DNA of 15,624 nt from Anaerolineales bacterium UBA6663 (GTDB lineage Bacteria > Chloroflexota > Anaerolineae > Anaerolineales > UBA6663). Below, one piece after another: positions 7,050-13,650 of the stretch. The stretch spans positions 34,277 to 49,900 of the forward strand of contig DKKP01000261.1 in NCBI GenBank assembly GCA_002455335.1, given 5' to 3'. The notes beneath the pieces were generated by a model that saw nothing but the letters and a program-made list of their open reading frames with translations, was not told the origin of the DNA and ran no database searches. Position numbers and translations under genes: made by a program. The stretch's first letter is position 1. Each line of letters opens with the position of its first letter.

Positions 7050-8006
7050 GGCAACGACGGGCAAGATCTCCCGTCGATAGAATTCGAAGAAGCCTTCCTG
7101 ATCCGGCCCGACCTGGTGCAGGTAGACGTGCGTGAAACCTGCTGCGGCAAAGCGTCGGATGCCGGCGAGATGCTTTTCGGGATCGGGTCCACAGACCACG
7201 GCCTGGCCGATCGCCTCGTCGGTGACGCCAGCAGTGAGGGCGTCGTAGTGCTCGGGCAAAGGCAGCTCAGGGATGACGTTGCCTGGGACGAGGCCAAGCG
7301 GCCACCACTCGCGCGCTGTGTGCCGGGCCGCGGCCTCTGTCCGGGCATAACAAACAGCCATCTGTGCATAGCGGGGCCGAGCCTGTGTGTCTCCGGCGGC
7401 CAGATAGGTGTCGATCAGCGCCTTGTCGGGCGCCAGACCGACGAGGCCGTCGCCGACACGCGCGGCCAGACGGGCCATGCGCATGCCCGAAGCGGCGACC
7501 ACAAGCGGCGGCGGCGCATCAGGCACCGAGAAGAGCCGCGCCCGATCGACTGTGAAATACCGTCCATGATGGCTGCAGCGCTCTCCGCGCCAGAGCAACC
7601 GGATCACGGCCACGGCCTCTTCGAGCATGTCAACGCGTTCGCCCGGAGCGGGCCAGCGATCGCCGTAGACATGCTCGTTCAAGTTCGCGCCTGTCCCAAC
7701 GCCCAGGAAGAATCGCCCCGGCATGAGCGTCTCGCATGTGGCGGCGGCCTGAGCCACAAGGGCGGGGTGATAGCGAACGATCGGGCAAGTGACGCCCGTG
7801 CCCAGTCGCAGGTTGGAGGTCGCCTGAGCGATGGCACCCACCACGGCCCACACGAAGGGGCTCTCCGCGTGTCGGGTGAAGAACGGATGGAAGTGATCGG
7901 AGATCAGTGCGAAGCCGAAGCCGGCCTGCTCGGCCTGCGCGGCGTGCCGGGTCATCTCGGGTGCGCTATGCAGTTCGCTCGTCAGGGCGTATCCCAGCTG
8001 CAACAT
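7047..8006 (-). CDS. LLM-class flavin-dependent oxidoreductase, probably F420-dependent (G6PDH-family type)
   Basis: 319 aa from the ATG at 8006; a GTG one codon earlier (8009) is an alternative. A GAAAGG lies six to seven bases upstream. The protein is a single luciferase-like TIM barrel: FALISDHFHPFFTRHAESPFVW near the N-terminus, LRLGTGVTCPIVRYHPALVAQAAATCE (about 88-114) and GRFFLGVGTGANLNEHVYG (about 118-136) match the branch that contains F420-dependent glucose-6-phosphate dehydrogenase and its many relatives of unknown substrate. The closing HVYLHQVGPDQEGFFEFY is also typical of that branch. Such enzymes oxidise alcohols or reduce electron-poor substrates with coenzyme F420 or FMN; the substrate here is unknown. 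It sits between the racemase and gcvT (82 and 99 bp gaps), which could mean a role in the same pathway or only shared transcription. Confidence 0.85.
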   Translation of the reverse strand: MLQLGYALTSELHSAPEMTRHAAQAEQAGFGFALISDHFHPFFTRHAESPFVWAVVGAIAQATSNLRLGTGVTCPIVRYHPALVAQAAATCETLMPGRFFLGVGTGANLNEHVYGDRWPAPGERVDMLEEAVAVIRLLWRGERCSHHGRYFTVDRARLFSVPDAPPPLVVAASGMRMARLAARVGDGLVGLAPDKALIDTYLAAGDTQARPRYAQMAVCYARTEAAARHTAREWWPLGLVPGNVIPELPLPEHYDALTAGVTDEAIGQAVVCGPDPEKHLAGIRRFAAAGFTHVYLHQVGPDQEGFFEFYRREILPVVA

Positions 8007-8088
8007 CACACGCCTTTCGGCTGAAAGTCGATCTCAAATGGACGGTCGATACAGACTGTCGACTTCGTGCAGCGCACCATCTTTGCGC

Positions 8089-8829
8089 TCAATCGGCGTA
8101 CGGTGTCGCGAACACGGCGGGCAAATTGACTAGACCCTTGCGGCCGGGGCGGCCGTACGCGCACCGCTTGCTGGTCCGCACGCCATAGCCGACAAGGCCC
8201 TCGAGCAGTTTGAGCGCAGCCACAACGCCGTCGATCACGGGGACGCCGAGTTCGACTTCGAGTTGTTTGTCGAGGCCCGCCATCCCCGCGCACCCGAGGC
8301 AGATGACGTCGGCGCCGTCATCGGCGATAGCCTTCCGCGCCGCATCGAGGATCAGCTTGCGCGTCTCGGCTTCGGCCGTTTCGAGCGCCAGGACGGGCGC
8401 CCCAGTGGTGCGGATCGACGCACACCGGTCGGTCAAGCCATAGTGTTGGACCGCATCGCGCAGAAGCGGCCCCCAGGAGTCGTTGGTCGTCACCACGCTG
8501 AATCGATGGCCGAGCATGCAGGCCGCCAACATCGACGCCTCGGCGATCCCCAACACCGGTTGCTCAAGGATCTCGCGCGCGGCGTACACAGTTGGATGGT
8601 CGCTGTAGCAGGCGATGACATAGGCGTCGAAGCCCGGGTTCTCGAGGATCGTCTCGAGGGTGCCCGGCGCGCTCAACAACTCGTCGTACACGCTTTCGAT
8701 CGAGCGCGGCCCCGAAGCCGGGTTGAGCGCCACGACCTCGGTCGATGGCAGAGCGTAACCGCTCAAGACCGTGCCGATCCGTTCGGTGAAGACGGCCGAG
8801 GTGTTTGGGTTGATGAACAGAATACGCAT
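8089..8829 (-). CDS. Asp/Glu/hydantoin racemase family protein; candidate allantoin or hydantoin racemase
   Basis: 246 aa, the usual size of HyuE/HpxA-type racemases. The N-terminus MRILFINPNTSAVFTERI is diagnostic (family motif INPN[TS]). Two-base racemization needs two cysteines: Cys74 in VIACYSDHP and Cys180 in ICLGCAGMAGL both fall where hydantoin and allantoin racemases have them. The first motif reads ACYSDHP where many family members have GCFGDP, so specificity may be shifted. VIDGVVAALKLLEGLV near the C-terminus is also typical. With allE nearby, allantoin racemase is the most attractive role; hydantoin racemase is equally possible by sequence. No Shine-Dalgarno precedes the ATG at 8829; instead a strong hairpin lies just upstream, so translation may be weak or depend on the preceding gene. 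Confidence 0.85.
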   Translation of the reverse strand: MRILFINPNTSAVFTERIGTVLSGYALPSTEVVALNPASGPRSIESVYDELLSAPGTLETILENPGFDAYVIACYSDHPTVYAAREILEQPVLGIAEASMLAACMLGHRFSVVTTNDSWGPLLRDAVQHYGLTDRCASIRTTGAPVLALETAEAETRKLILDAARKAIADDGADVICLGCAGMAGLDKQLEVELGVPVIDGVVAALKLLEGLVGYGVRTSKRCAYGRPGRKGLVNLPAVFATPYAD

Positions 8830-8841
8830 AAACGTTTGATC

Positions 8842-8877
8842 GCGAGCCAGGCGGGAGATCAGGCCCGCCTGGCTCGC
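8842..8877 (-). repeat. Strong intercistronic hairpin between the DAO dehydrogenase and the racemase
   Basis: A perfect 14-bp inverted repeat (GCGAGCCAGGCGGG at 8842-8855 against 8864-8877) with an 8-nt loop fills most of the 63-bp gap. On the minus strand GATCAAACGTTT follows, then the racemase ATG, with no U-tract and no ribosome binding site. It may be a terminator that works without a U-run, an RNA stabiliser for the upstream ETF/dehydrogenase message, or a block to racemase translation. Confidence 0.55.
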
Positions 8878-8892
8878 AGCGCCCGCACGGAG

Positions 8893-10059
8893 TCAGGCCT
8901 TGGCGTCCGTCTTCTCGAAGCGCGAGAAAGGCAGGCGCTCGAGGTACCAGGACGTGTCGCCGGTCATGATGTACTGGGCGAGATCGCGCCCGATCGTCGG
9001 GGCCTCGATCACACCGTTCCCGCCGGCGCCAACTGCCAGGAGATAACCCGGCACGGACGATTCGCCCAGAATGGGGAGGAAGTCTGGGGGCTCGGCCCGA
9101 TATCCAACCCATTCATTGACGATGGACGAATCAAGCAAACGAGGATAGTGCTGCATCAGCTCCTCGGTCAGGAATTCCCAGAAATAGGCGTCTGTGCCGC
9201 CCGTCATCGGCAGGGCATCCGGATCCCAAATGCCGGCGTGCATCGGGTCGTTCAGATCCATCGTCAGATGGGCCTTGCAGATGAACACGCAATCCTTGTC
9301 TTTGCGGGCATAGAAACGCGGGTACTTCAGCACCGGGAACGGGTAGGCCAGCTTCTCGCTCGGCTCGAGGATGAAGACCTCGGCCTTGGTGTGCCAGATC
9401 GGCAGCTCGAGGCCGACCTGCCGCGCCGTGTAGCGCGCCCACGGCCCGCTGGCGTCGACGACGAGATCGAAATCGAAGTGACCCTTGCTCGTGTCGAGGC
9501 CCGTGACCTTGCCGCCCGACATCGTGACGCCTTCGACCTTTGTGCCGATGTGGATCTGGGCGCCCTTCTCGCGCGCCAGCTTCGCCAGCGTGTTCGAGAT
9601 CATCGTGGCATCGAAAAAGCCGTCGTCGGGACACCAGCCGGCGCCGAGCAGGCCGTCGACATTGATGTCCGGGATGACCTTGAGGATCTTGGCCGGATCG
9701 TGCCAGTACTCGGCCTGGTAGCCCGAAGCCAGAGTCAGCGACACAGCCTTCATCACGTACGTCTCGTAATCCTTGTACGGCGCGACCGTCAGCGTGCCTG
9801 TCTTCTCGAAGCCGGCCGACCCGGGCGCCATCTTCTCGAGACCGGTGTAGAAGTTGAAGCCGAACAGGCGCACATCCCAGAACTCATGCGCCACTGAGTC
9901 GTCGATCAGGCAGTGCGTGCCAGCCGACTTGGCTGTCGTGCCGGAGCCGATCGTGTTCTTCTCGAACAACGTGACCTCGGCCTCGGGGTATTGCGTGAGG
10001 AAGTGGGCAATCGACACGCCGATCACGCCGCCGCCGATGATGCCGATCTTCTTCTTCAT
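8893..10059 (-). CDS. FAD-dependent oxidoreductase, DAO (glycine/sarcosine/2-hydroxyacid dehydrogenase) family
   Basis: 388 aa. The N-terminal Rossmann motif IGIIGGGVIGVSIAHFL (GGGVIG at 9-14), then FEKNTIGSGTTAKSAG, is the standard FAD site of the DAO fold. Further DAO features are DLVVDASGPWAR (about 210-221) and the C-terminal second FAD-contact region LPILGESSVPGYLLAVGAGGNGV (about 341-363). Relatives include sarcosine and dimethylglycine dehydrogenases, glycine oxidase, D-amino acid dehydrogenase and 2-hydroxyglutarate dehydrogenase. Unlike DMGDH and SARDH it has no C-terminal GcvT-like folate domain. It follows etfA by 85 bp in the same direction, so EtfAB is the likely electron acceptor (inference). 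Substrate unknown: an N-methylglycine or ureidoglycolate would fit the neighbourhood. A perfect AAAGGAG at 10069-10075, nine bases before the ATG, supports the start and suggests strong translation. Confidence 0.88.
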   Translation of the reverse strand: MKKKIGIIGGGVIGVSIAHFLTQYPEAEVTLFEKNTIGSGTTAKSAGTHCLIDDSVAHEFWDVRLFGFNFYTGLEKMAPGSAGFEKTGTLTVAPYKDYETYVMKAVSLTLASGYQAEYWHDPAKILKVIPDINVDGLLGAGWCPDDGFFDATMISNTLAKLAREKGAQIHIGTKVEGVTMSGGKVTGLDTSKGHFDFDLVVDASGPWARYTARQVGLELPIWHTKAEVFILEPSEKLAYPFPVLKYPRFYARKDKDCVFICKAHLTMDLNDPMHAGIWDPDALPMTGGTDAYFWEFLTEELMQHYPRLLDSSIVNEWVGYRAEPPDFLPILGESSVPGYLLAVGAGGNGVIEAPTIGRDLAQYIMTGDTSWYLERLPFSRFEKTDAKA

Positions 10060-10144
10060 GGAAGTGTTCTCCTTTAGTCAGTCATCCAAAGTGGGCGAAG
10101 AACAGGGCGGTTGACACCGTGTTCATTGCCCTTTCAACGAAGGG

Positions 10145-11107
10145 TCATTGCCAGGCCGGGCGCATCCCCCGGGCCTTGATCCGCTCGACGAGCACCGGCA
10201 AGAATGCATACAGGTCGGCGACCACGCCGACATCGGCCTGCGCGAAGATGGCGGCGTTCTCGTCGTTGTTGACAGCCGCGATCACGCGCGAGTCGCGCAC
10301 GCCGACGATGTGCTGGATCGCTCCCGAAACGCCGATGAGCAGGCTCAGCTCCGGCGCGACCTTCTTGCCGGACAGCCCGAGCCACTCTGGGAACCAATCC
10401 CGATCCGACGACAACGGGCGAGTGCAGGCCAGTTGGCCGTCCAGGAGCGCCGCTACAGACTCGATCAACGCCAGATCCTCTTCGGCTTTGACGCCCTGAC
10501 CGATGTCGATGACAGCATGCGCCTCTTCGAGCCGGGCCGCGCTTGTGGCCTTGGGGCGCACACCGATCACGGTCGGCGCAATGCCGTCGACCTCCGCGGT
10601 GAGCGTGCTCTGGCGAGCGATCCGTTCGGGCGATGGCGCGTCGGCCGGCGCAGTCAGCGCGCCGGGTGCGGCAGTCAGCACCACGCGGCCGGGTTTGAAT
10701 TGGTGATAGGCCAGGGCACCGCCGCTGTAGAGCGAACAGCGCGCTGCAACGGCTCCTGTGCCGGCCTCGAGCGTGAAGCCCGTCGCCCAGGCGGCGTAGC
10801 CCGCTCCAATGCGCTCGGCCAGCCGGGGCGCCACCTGGAGCCCGAGCTTTGTCGCGCCGACGAGGACAAGCGCGGGCTCGGTCTGCGAGACTGCCGCGGC
10901 GAGAAGCGCGGCCCACGCCTCGGGCGACTCATCGGCGCTTTCGGTGGTGAAAACCACATCCACGCTCCGAATATCGACTGCGACGCCGGTCGGCGCTAGC
11001 AGGGCGACATCACCGCCGGGGCCAAGCGCCTGTCGGGCTGCGCCGACCAACTCGCGGGCCAGGGCGGGGTGCTCACTCCAAATCAGGATCGTCGGTTTGT
11101 CGCCCAT
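10145..11107 (-). CDS. etfA: Electron transfer flavoprotein alpha subunit (FixB type)
   Basis: 320 aa from the second of two tandem ATGs (11107; the other is 11110). AAAGGAG at 11115-11121 sits seven bases before the second and four before the first. It binds FAD and pairs with EtfB to carry electrons from dehydrogenases. The C-terminal FAD domain is clear: GLSGKKVAPEL, then LLIGVSGAIQHIVGV, IAAVNNDENAAIFAQADVGVVADL and FLPVLVERI, in the family's order. LYSGGALAYHQFKPG marks the domain before it. Compared with common EtfA, which I recall reading GASR...GQTGK, this one reads TRPLSSDRDW...LGLSGKK, so it belongs to a less common branch. The start overlaps the etfB stop (ATGATG), showing translational coupling. 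The gap to the DAO dehydrogenase holds only that gene's ribosome site and a weak hairpin. Confidence 0.93.
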   Translation of the reverse strand: MGDKPTILIWSEHPALARELVGAARQALGPGGDVALLAPTGVAVDIRSVDVVFTTESADESPEAWAALLAAAVSQTEPALVLVGATKLGLQVAPRLAERIGAGYAAWATGFTLEAGTGAVAARCSLYSGGALAYHQFKPGRVVLTAAPGALTAPADAPSPERIARQSTLTAEVDGIAPTVIGVRPKATSAARLEEAHAVIDIGQGVKAEEDLALIESVAALLDGQLACTRPLSSDRDWFPEWLGLSGKKVAPELSLLIGVSGAIQHIVGVRDSRVIAAVNNDENAAIFAQADVGVVADLYAFLPVLVERIKARGMRPAWQ

Positions 11108-11904
11108 CATGCAGCTCCTTTGAGCACGCCGGCCTGTTCGAGGGCGTCGATCAGTTCATCGGCCATGGCTCCGAGATCCTGCCCTTTGAGCACACGCTGT
11201 TGGCGTCGAACCACGACGCCCGTCAACCGCGTGTCGGCGATCCGGGCCGACGATTCAAGATCGGCCCGTGAAAGGCCAAGCTCAGTCTCGATGCCCCACA
11301 CGTTCACGGGCTTCTTCTTGGCCTTGAGCGCGTCCATCAGCGTGGTGCGTCGCGGCGGGAAGGCCTCTTCGTCGATGCTGACCAGCGCCGGCAGCGGCGC
11401 CGTCACGGTTTGCATCCGATCGTCGAGGTTCTGCTCGACCCGCAGACCGCCGCCTTCAGGAGTTATGCCGCGCGCATAGGCGAGCAGCGGACGACGCAGC
11501 CGCTCCGCCAGCCGCGGACCGACCTGGAAGCTGTAGCCGTCATCGCTGGCAAAGCCGCACAGCACGACGTCGACCGGGTCGAGTTTCCGGATCGCGGCCT
11601 CGAGCAACCGCACCACGATGCCGGCCTCGGCCTCGCCGTCAAACGGGTCTTCGATGAGCACGACTTCGTCGACGCCCATCGCCAGGACGTCCTTGAAGGA
11701 GTCGCGCGCCGTCGCGGGCGCGAGGGCGATGACCTTGAGCCCGGCGCCTGTCGCTTCCTTCAAGCGCACGGCTGCCTCGACCACATTCTTGTCGATCAGG
11801 CCCACACGCTCGGGTACGCCGGCCGTGCGGAGCTCGCTTGTGGCCGGATCGACCTTGATCTCGGTCACATCCCGCGAGTACTTCACCAAGGCGACGATGT
11901 TCAC
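11107..11904 (-). CDS. etfB: Electron transfer flavoprotein beta subunit (FixA type)
   Basis: 265 aa from a GTG at 11904, a normal EtfB length. The frame is open much further upstream (to 12201), but that part is a shadow of fixX; AGGAAGG six bases before the GTG and the typical opening NIVALVKYSRDVTEIKVD decide the start. Family features: LIDKNVVEAAVRLKEATG (about 36-53), the nucleotide-binding segment FASDDGYSFQVGPRLAERL (about 115-133) and the EtfB signature region EQNLDDRMQTVTAPLPALVSID (about 150-170). The ETFP_beta C-terminal arm is present. It lies 25 bp after fixX and overlaps etfA. With FixC and FixX encoded just upstream, this ETF most likely delivers to the quinone pool; whether it also bifurcates electrons cannot be settled by reading. 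Confidence 0.93.
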   Translation of the reverse strand: MNIVALVKYSRDVTEIKVDPATSELRTAGVPERVGLIDKNVVEAAVRLKEATGAGLKVIALAPATARDSFKDVLAMGVDEVVLIEDPFDGEAEAGIVVRLLEAAIRKLDPVDVVLCGFASDDGYSFQVGPRLAERLRRPLLAYARGITPEGGGLRVEQNLDDRMQTVTAPLPALVSIDEEAFPPRRTTLMDALKAKKKPVNVWGIETELGLSRADLESSARIADTRLTGVVVRRQQRVLKGQDLGAMADELIDALEQAGVLKGAA

Positions 11905-11910
11905 AATCGA

Positions 11911-11916
11911 CCTTCC
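11911..11916 (-). promoter_or_regulatory. Ribosome binding site of etfB (GGAAGG), fixing a GTG start
   Basis: GGAAGG on the minus strand, six bases before the GTG at 11904, is the main support for this non-ATG start. It lies in the 25-bp gap after the fixX stop. Confidence 0.65.
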
Positions 11917-11929
11917 TCTCTCGATCCAT

Positions 11930-12238
11930 TCATCCGTAACGGAACGCGATGCCAAAGCCGCCCGCGGGGATATGCCAGGTGATCGCGCCACGACCACCGT
12001 GGTCACAGGCGATCTGACATGTGCCGCACTCGAGACAGTTCTCGTAGGCGACCGCCACGCGTTCATCGGTCCAGCGATAAACGATCGCCGGGCAACACAC
12101 AAGGCACGGCCGCGTGGTGCAGGTTTTACATTTGTCGTGATCGACCGCAATATGGCTCTGCTCGGCATCGATCTCGTAACGATCCAGCCCGAGACGGGCA
12201 TCGAGGCTGAGTTGTGGTTTCTGGCTGGCGGCCGTCAT
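11930..12238 (-). CDS. fixX: Ferredoxin-like protein FixX
   Basis: 102 aa, as expected for FixX, the iron-sulfur partner of FixC (the two are fused in mitochondrial ETF:ubiquinone oxidoreductase). Nine cysteines: C37xxC40xxxxC45xxC48-C49-P and C68xxC71xxC74xxxC78. The second group reads ENCLECGTCQIAC, the FixX hallmark; the first is KCKTCTTRPCLVCCPA. At least one and possibly two [4Fe-4S] clusters could be bound. The N-terminus SLDARLGLDRYEIDAEQSHI is also FixX-like. Its ATG overlaps the fixC stop (ATGA), so the two are translationally coupled. A longer open frame reaching 12928 is an internal shadow of fixC. Confidence 0.93.
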   Translation of the reverse strand: MTAASQKPQLSLDARLGLDRYEIDAEQSHIAVDHDKCKTCTTRPCLVCCPAIVYRWTDERVAVAYENCLECGTCQIACDHGGRGAITWHIPAGGFGIAFRYG

Positions 12239-13524
12239 AGCACCATCCCCCGTGCGATCTGGAGCATGTCTTGCGACAGTGTCAGCCATGACGCCTTGCC
12301 CTTCAGCGCTTCGCTCAACGCACCCAGGGCCTTCGATCCCGGTTTTGTGTCGGCGGTCAGCAGCCGCTCCAGCACCTCGCCGGCGAGGTCCGGATACAGG
12401 CTGAACAGCCGCGGGTTCTCCATGAGCCCGTAGGCATCCTTGAACGTTCGCCAATCCTGATAGATCGACGTCGCCTTGAGCCGCTCGACGTAGTTGCCCA
12501 GCGTCGCGGCCGTGTAGCTCCCGGCGAAACGGGCTTGGAGAATGGCCTGCGCCGCCTCGACGGCTGACGTGATGGCGAAGTCCATGCCGCGCAACGTCAG
12601 GACGTTGTTGACCAAAAGACGCGCTGCGCTGCCCGCCACCACATAGCCGTCGCCGACGAGCTGCGTGGCGAGGTGGAATCCGCCACGGTGCACGGTCTGC
12701 GCCGAGTACTCGACGACCTCGCCGCCGCGGACCAGACGTTGTACGAGCGGATGCGCCTTGAAGGCATCCAGGATCTCGTGCGGATGGCGTCCGCTGGCGT
12801 AGAGCGAGTCGATCTTGACGACCACGCCGACCGACAGCGACGCCTTGTTGGTGTAAATGAAGCCGCCGCCCTCGACGCCGCCCGTCGACCCGACAAGGGT
12901 GTAGGCGGCGCCGGTCTCGGCGTCGCATTGGAACCGCTCCTCGATCACGTCGGGCGGCAGCGCGATCACTTCCTTCACGCCGAGCGAGACATCGTGCGGG
13001 TTGTGCGGCCCGCGCAGCCCGGCCTGCTTGAGGAGCAGACCGGCCGTGCCCTCGGCGACGACGACGACATCCGCGCCGATCTGATCGGGCCCGGCCTGGA
13101 TGCCGACGACGCGACCGTTCTCGACAAGCAAGGCGTCGACGTTGACGCCGCTGATCAGCGAGGCGCCGGCCTCTTCGGCCTGCGTCGCCAACCAGGGGTC
13201 GAGCTTCGCGCGCAAGACCGAGAACGCGTTGAACGGCGGGGTCGCTGCCTGAGCGCTGCGGAAGTCAAGCGCCGTCGAGGTGTGTTCGCCGAGCATCACG
13301 ATCTGGTGCGCGGCAATCGCGCGCTCGATCGGCGCGTGTTTCCAGAACTCGGGGTACACCTCGGCCACGGCGCGGCTGTAGAGCAGGCCGCCCGAGACGT
13401 TCTTTGCGCCCGGAGTGGCCGCGCGCTCGACGACAAGCACGTTCAGCCCGGCCTGCGCCAACGCCCGGCCGGCGGTTGCGCCGGCCGGCCCGGCGCCGAC
13501 CACGATGACGTCGAATCTCTCCAT
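12235..13524 (-). CDS. fixC: FixC: FAD-dependent electron transfer flavoprotein-quinone oxidoreductase
   Basis: 429 aa, the length of FixC. The FAD Rossmann motif VIVVGAGPAGATAGRALAQAG opens the protein (Gly10, 12, 15), followed by VVERAATPGAKNVSGGLLYSR, the segment characteristic of FixC/ETF-QO. GGFIYTNKASLSVGVVV and GDGYVVAGSAARLLVNN...RGMDFAITSA (second FAD region, about 300-325) are also typical. It lacks the iron-sulfur domain of mitochondrial ETF-QO, which is supplied by FixX next door. It takes electrons from EtfAB to quinone. The ATG at 13524 has GGGGAG 13 bases upstream, rather far, but the start matches the family. It is the first gene of the ETF block, and the gene order (C-X-A-B) differs from the usual fixABCX. 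Confidence 0.94.
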   Translation of the reverse strand: MERFDVIVVGAGPAGATAGRALAQAGLNVLVVERAATPGAKNVSGGLLYSRAVAEVYPEFWKHAPIERAIAAHQIVMLGEHTSTALDFRSAQAATPPFNAFSVLRAKLDPWLATQAEEAGASLISGVNVDALLVENGRVVGIQAGPDQIGADVVVVAEGTAGLLLKQAGLRGPHNPHDVSLGVKEVIALPPDVIEERFQCDAETGAAYTLVGSTGGVEGGGFIYTNKASLSVGVVVKIDSLYASGRHPHEILDAFKAHPLVQRLVRGGEVVEYSAQTVHRGGFHLATQLVGDGYVVAGSAARLLVNNVLTLRGMDFAITSAVEAAQAILQARFAGSYTAATLGNYVERLKATSIYQDWRTFKDAYGLMENPRLFSLYPDLAGEVLERLLTADTKPGSKALGALSEALKGKASWLTLSQDMLQIARGMVL

Positions 13525-13550
13525 GAGGTTGCTTGATCTCCCCGATCGTT

Positions 13551-13632
13551 GTCCGGCTTTCCCGGACGGCAGGGGCGCCGCTTCAAGCGCCCCTGCGCGT
13601 TCGGGACGCGTGGCCTGAGCCTTCCGCAGGCC
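13551..13632 (-). terminator. Three consecutive hairpins between the carbamoyltransferase gene and fixC
   Basis: The 126-bp gap holds three perfect inverted repeats: GTCCGG/CCGGAC (13551-13567), a 10-bp GCAGGGGCGC/GCGCCCCTGC (13569-13596, 8-nt loop) and GGCCTG/CAGGCC (13612-13632). None has a U-tract on the minus strand. This is the clearest candidate boundary between the allE-carbamoyltransferase unit and the ETF unit. No convincing -10/-35 pair for a fixC promoter was found in the gap. Confidence 0.5.
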
Positions 13633-13650
13633 CGGCCCCGCGCAAAACCC

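Noticed and set aside
6678..8024. Plus-strand open frame (448 aa) opposite gcvT and the LLM gene
   Set aside because: It crosses a gene boundary on the other strand and has no family features; a shadow.
8014..8027. Five-bp hairpin (CTTTC/GAAAG) over the LLM gene's ribosome site
   Set aside because: Too short and AT-containing to be more than chance; not listed as a regulatory element.
8263..9897. Plus-strand open frame (544 aa) opposite the racemase and DAO genes
   Set aside because: It spans two real minus-strand genes with intact family motifs; its composition is Arg/Asp/Val-rich and lacks any domain.
13415..13618. Small plus-strand open frame across the start of fixC and the hairpin region
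   Set aside because: It is antisense to the fixC start, Pro/Ala-rich, and ends within the hairpins; no evidence of a real gene.
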